From a bacterium (GTDB taxonomy: Bacteria; Lernaellota; Lernaellaia; JACKCT01): DNA of 33,154 nucleotides. A program made the position numbers and the translations under genes. Shown here piece after piece: positions 30,938-33,154 of the stretch (within the stretch, counting starts at the first letter, position 1; the number at the start of each line of letters is the position of its first letter). The notes under the pieces were generated by a model. That model worked only from the letters and a program-made list of their open reading frames with translations, did no database searches and had not been told where the DNA came from. The DNA is taken from assembly GCA_019912885.1 (NCBI GenBank), contig JAIOHV010000109.1:1-33154 (forward strand), given 5' to 3'.

Positions 30938-32140
30938 ATGCCGTTTTGCACGATCCCCGAAGCGATCGAAGCCGTTCGCGCCGGCCGGATGATCATTCTG
31001 GTCGACGACGAGGATCGCGAGAACGAAGGCGATCTGTGCCTGGCCGCCGAGAAGACGACCCCCGAAGCCATCAACTTCATGACGCGTTACGGGCGCGGCC
31101 TCGTGTGCCTGCCGTTGCCCGACGAGATCGCCGACCGGCTGCATCTGCCGCCGATGGTCGCGCGCAACACGAGCCGGCTCGGCACGAACTTCACGGTCAG
31201 CATCGAGGCGCGCACGGGCGTGACGACGGGCATCAGCGCGCACGACCGCGCGCGGACGATCCAGGTCGCGGTGGCCGACGGCGCCACGGCGGACGACCTT
31301 GTGCGTCCGGGCCACATCTTCCCGCTGCGCGCGCGCGACGGCGGCGTCATGGTCCGCCCCGGGCAAACGGAGGGATCCGTCGATCTCATGCGCATGGCGG
31401 GCCTAAAGCCGATGGCCGTCATTTGCGAGGTGATGAACGACGATGGCACCATGTCGCGCCTGCCGCAGCTCGAGGCGCTCTCGCGCGAGCACGACATGCC
31501 GATCTGCTCCATCGCGGATATCGTCGCGTACCGCCTGGCGACCGAGCGGTTTGTCGATCCCGTCGCCGAGGCCCGGCTGCCGACGGAGTTCGGCGAATAT
31601 CGCGCGGTGATCTTCCAGAGCCGGCTCGACGGCCAGGAGCACGCCGCGCTCATCAAGGGCGACGTCACGGGCGGCGAGCCGATCCTCGCGCGCATCCATT
31701 CCTCGTGCCTGACGGGGGACGTGTTCCACAGCCGGCGTTGCGACTGCGGCGGGCAGCTTCAGCAGGCGATGGCGCTCATCGAGGAAGAAGGCAAGGGCGT
31801 CATCGTGTATCTGAATCAGGAAGGGCGCGGGATCGGCCTCACGGCGAAAATCCGCGCCTACGCGCTTCAGGACGAGGGCCTGGACACGGTGGAGGCCAAC
31901 GAACGGCTGGGTTACAAAGCCGACCTTCGCGACTACGGTGTCGGCGCGCAGATTTTACGCTACCTTGGCGTGCACCGCGTGCGGCTTCTGACGAACAATC
32001 CCCACAAGGTGCGGGGACTGGCGACGGCCGGCATCGAGCTGGCCGAGCGCGTGCCGCTCGAGGTGGATCCGACGGAGATGAACCGCGGCTACCTCGCGGT
32101 CAAGGCAAAAAAGCTCGGGCACATCCTGAGCAAGATCTGA
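30938..32140 (+). CDS. ribBA: Bifunctional 3,4-dihydroxy-2-butanone-4-phosphate synthase / GTP cyclohydrolase II
   Basis: 400 residues. The RibB half (1 to about 205) has the acidic loop [10 protein letters not shown] (23-32), [11 protein letters not shown] (97-107) and RPGHIFPL (123-130). The RibA half has zinc cysteines C257, C268 and C270 (CDCGGQL), NQEGRGIGL (293-301) and [13 protein letters not shown]. The protein makes both riboflavin precursors: DHBP from ribulose 5-phosphate and the pyrimidine from GTP. All key residues of both halves appear present, so a fully bifunctional enzyme is expected. ATG 30938 follows AAGGGTG at about 8 nt; a much longer upstream frame is non-coding. It is the first gene of ribBA-ribH-nusB. 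The other rib genes are not in the window. Confidence 0.96.
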   Translation: MPFCTIPEAIEAVRAGRMIILVDDEDRENEGDLCLAAEKTTPEAINFMTRYGRGLVCLPLPDEIADRLHLPPMVARNTSRLGTNFTVSIEARTGVTTGISAHDRARTIQVAVADGATADDLVRPGHIFPLRARDGGVMVRPGQTEGSVDLMRMAGLKPMAVICEVMNDDGTMSRLPQLEALSREHDMPICSIADIVAYRLATERFVDPVAEARLPTEFGEYRAVIFQSRLDGQEHAALIKGDVTGGEPILARIHSSCLTGDVFHSRRCDCGGQLQQAMALIEEEGKGVIVYLNQEGRGIGLTAKIRAYALQDEGLDTVEANERLGYKADLRDYGVGAQILRYLGVHRVRLLTNNPHKVRGLATAGIELAERVPLEVDPTEMNRGYLAVKAKKLGHILSKI

Positions 32141-32159
32141 CAAGGGCAAGGGGCATTTC

Positions 32160-32636
32160 ATGGCGAGCGTCTTCGAGGGACAACTGACGGCCGGCGGGCT
32201 TGCGTTCGGCATCGTCGTTTCCCGGTTCAACGCCTTCATCACGCAGCGCCTCCTGGAAGGCGCGCTCGACACGATCCGCCGCCACGGCGGCAGCGACAAG
32301 AATGTCGACGTCGCGTGGGCGCCGGGCGCGTTCGAGATCCCCGCGGTCGCGCGATTGATGGTGGAATCGAAAAAGTACGACGCGGTCATCACGCTCGGCG
32401 CGGTGATCCGCGGCGGCACCCCGCACTTTGACTACGTGTGCGCGGAGGCGGCCAAGGGCATCGGGCATCTCGCGTATGACGCGCCGATTCCCGTCGCGTT
32501 CGGCATCCTCACGTGTGATACCGTGGAGCAGGCGATCGAGCGCGCGGGTTCAAAGGCGGGCAACAAGGGCGCGGAGGCGGCGCTCGCGGCGATCGAGATG
32601 GCCAACCTCTACAAGAACCTGAAGGGCGCGAAATAA
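32160..32636 (+). CDS. ribH: 6,7-dimethyl-8-ribityllumazine synthase
   Basis: 158 residues, normal length. Family motifs: IVVSRFN (18-24), the WAPGAFEIP substrate loop (53-61), and [14 protein letters not shown] (80-93) with the general-acid His89. It condenses DHBP with 5-amino-6-ribitylamino-uracil to give lumazine, the direct riboflavin precursor, usually in a 60-mer or pentamer shell. ATG 32160 is preceded by AAGGGG and starts 19 bp after the ribBA stop. Its TAA overlaps the nusB ATG by one base (TAATG, 32634-32638). The ribBA-ribH-nusB order is common across bacteria. Confidence 0.96.
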   Translation: MASVFEGQLTAGGLAFGIVVSRFNAFITQRLLEGALDTIRRHGGSDKNVDVAWAPGAFEIPAVARLMVESKKYDAVITLGAVIRGGTPHFDYVCAEAAKGIGHLAYDAPIPVAFGILTCDTVEQAIERAGSKAGNKGAEAALAAIEMANLYKNLKGAK

Positions 32637-33154
32637 TGGGCAACCGGCACAAAGCCCGCGAATTCGCGCTACAGATGCTCTACGCGATCGACGTCTCGGA
32701 GAGCGCGCCCGATCTTGTCGTGCCGCTGTTCTGGGAAACGCTGACGTGCCCGGACGAGGTTCGCCGGTTTGCCAACGAGCTCGTCAACGGCGTGGATCAC
32801 AACCTCGACCGCATCGACGAGATCATCGCGCGCTACTCGGAGCACTGGGCGATCGACCGCATGACGAGCGTCGATCGCAACATCCTGCGCATGGCGGTGT
32901 TCGAGCTTTTGCACCTGACGGAAATCCCGCACAGCGTGACGATCAACGAGGCGGTGGAGATCGGAAAGAAGTTCGGCTCCGAGGACTCGGGCGCGTTCGT
33001 CAACGGCATCCTCGACAAGATCGCGCGCGAGATCCGAAACGGCGGCGGCGTCGCGAACGGCCACGCCAACGGCGAAGCGGACCCCGGCGCAACGAAGCCC
33101 AACGGCGGATTCCGCGCGCGCTTCGCCCGCGGGCGCCGGGCGTCGGCCTCGGAA
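32636..33154 (+). CDS. nusB: Transcription antitermination factor NusB (3' end beyond window) with low-complexity C-terminal extension
   Basis: 173 codons are readable with no stop before the window ends. Residues 1 to about 142 are a complete NusB helical domain: RHKAREFALQMLYAID at the N terminus, VDHNLDRIDEIIARYSEHWAIDRMTSVDRNILRMAVFELL, then IPHSVTINEAVEIGKKFGSEDSGAFVNGILDKIAREI. NusB binds boxA RNA with NusE/S10 for rRNA antitermination. After residue 142 comes a Gly/Asn/Ala-rich and then Arg-rich tail (GHANGEAD..., FRARFARGRRASASE) that is not part of the canonical 130-150 residue protein and continues out of the window. ATG 32636 shares a base with the ribH stop. Confidence 0.93.
   Translation, partial: MGNRHKAREFALQMLYAIDVSESAPDLVVPLFWETLTCPDEVRRFANELVNGVDHNLDRIDEIIARYSEHWAIDRMTSVDRNILRMAVFELLHLTEIPHSVTINEAVEIGKKFGSEDSGAFVNGILDKIAREIRNGGGVANGHANGEADPGATKPNGGFRARFARGRRASASE

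Noticed and set aside
1-33154. tRNA, rRNA or integrated phage/IS element
   Set aside because: No tRNA-like TTCGA arm with matching acceptor, no rRNA stretch, and no transposase or integrase frame was recognised.

Overview
The window is a GC-rich stretch (my estimate is about 65% G+C) from a Gram-negative-type bacterium. The basis is lipoprotein signal peptides, a TrkA/TrkH potassium system, GlnE, RibBA-RibH-NusB, and long aspartate-rich secreted proteins. The Asp-rich tails, a P1B ATPase and a CCAEP-tail radical SAM protein suggest an uncultured 'deltaproteobacterial-grade' lineage (Myxococcota- or Lernaellota-like). That placement is a guess; no rRNA or tRNA gene is present to test it.

Layout. 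2-67: Gly/Cys-rich 3' end of a gene cut by the window edge. 172-1722 (+): B12-binding-type radical SAM protein with a CCAEP tail. 1721-1944: repeat-filled gap. 1931-7885 (-): an acyl-CoA catabolic cluster, in transcription order SDR, a 69-bp tandem-repeat array, histidine phosphatase, acyl-CoA dehydrogenase, APH/choline-kinase-like phosphotransferase and two crotonases; the last four genes overlap stop-to-start. 8118-10106 (+): heavy-metal P-type ATPase. 10205-16323: secreted Asp-tailed protein, membrane-anchored SGNH hydrolase, PIG-L lipoprotein, MazE/MazF-type toxin-antitoxin pair, PilZ protein (-), and a tocopherol-cyclase-like lipoprotein. 16328-19351 (+): glnE. 19365-20467 (-): RES-type toxin with an unusual long antitoxin. 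20631-21830 (-): KamA-family radical SAM enzyme. 22401-25072 (+): two translationally coupled secreted proteins of lower GC. 25507-27657 (+): metG. 27752-30555 (-): trkA-trkH. 30938-33154 (+): ribBA-ribH-nusB, with nusB running off the window.

Two themes stand out. First, the 1931-7885 cluster matches gene by gene the logic known for 4-hydroxyacyl-CoA breakdown (mammalian ACAD10/ACAD11, Pseudomonas LvaA/LvaC): a kinase phosphorylates the 4-hydroxyl, an ACAD-like enzyme eliminates phosphate to give an enoyl-CoA, and crotonases hydrate it. Here it is accompanied by a histidine phosphatase that lacks its second core histidine.

Second, the DNA is dense in short dispersed repeats. They lie between genes and also inside open reading frames. 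One 25-bp element is read in two different frames in two genes, glnE carries three repeat types, and a 21-bp tandem repeat supplies the stop codon of a crotonase gene. I could run no searches; family names come from motifs I recognise, and coordinates and overlaps were read directly from the sequence.
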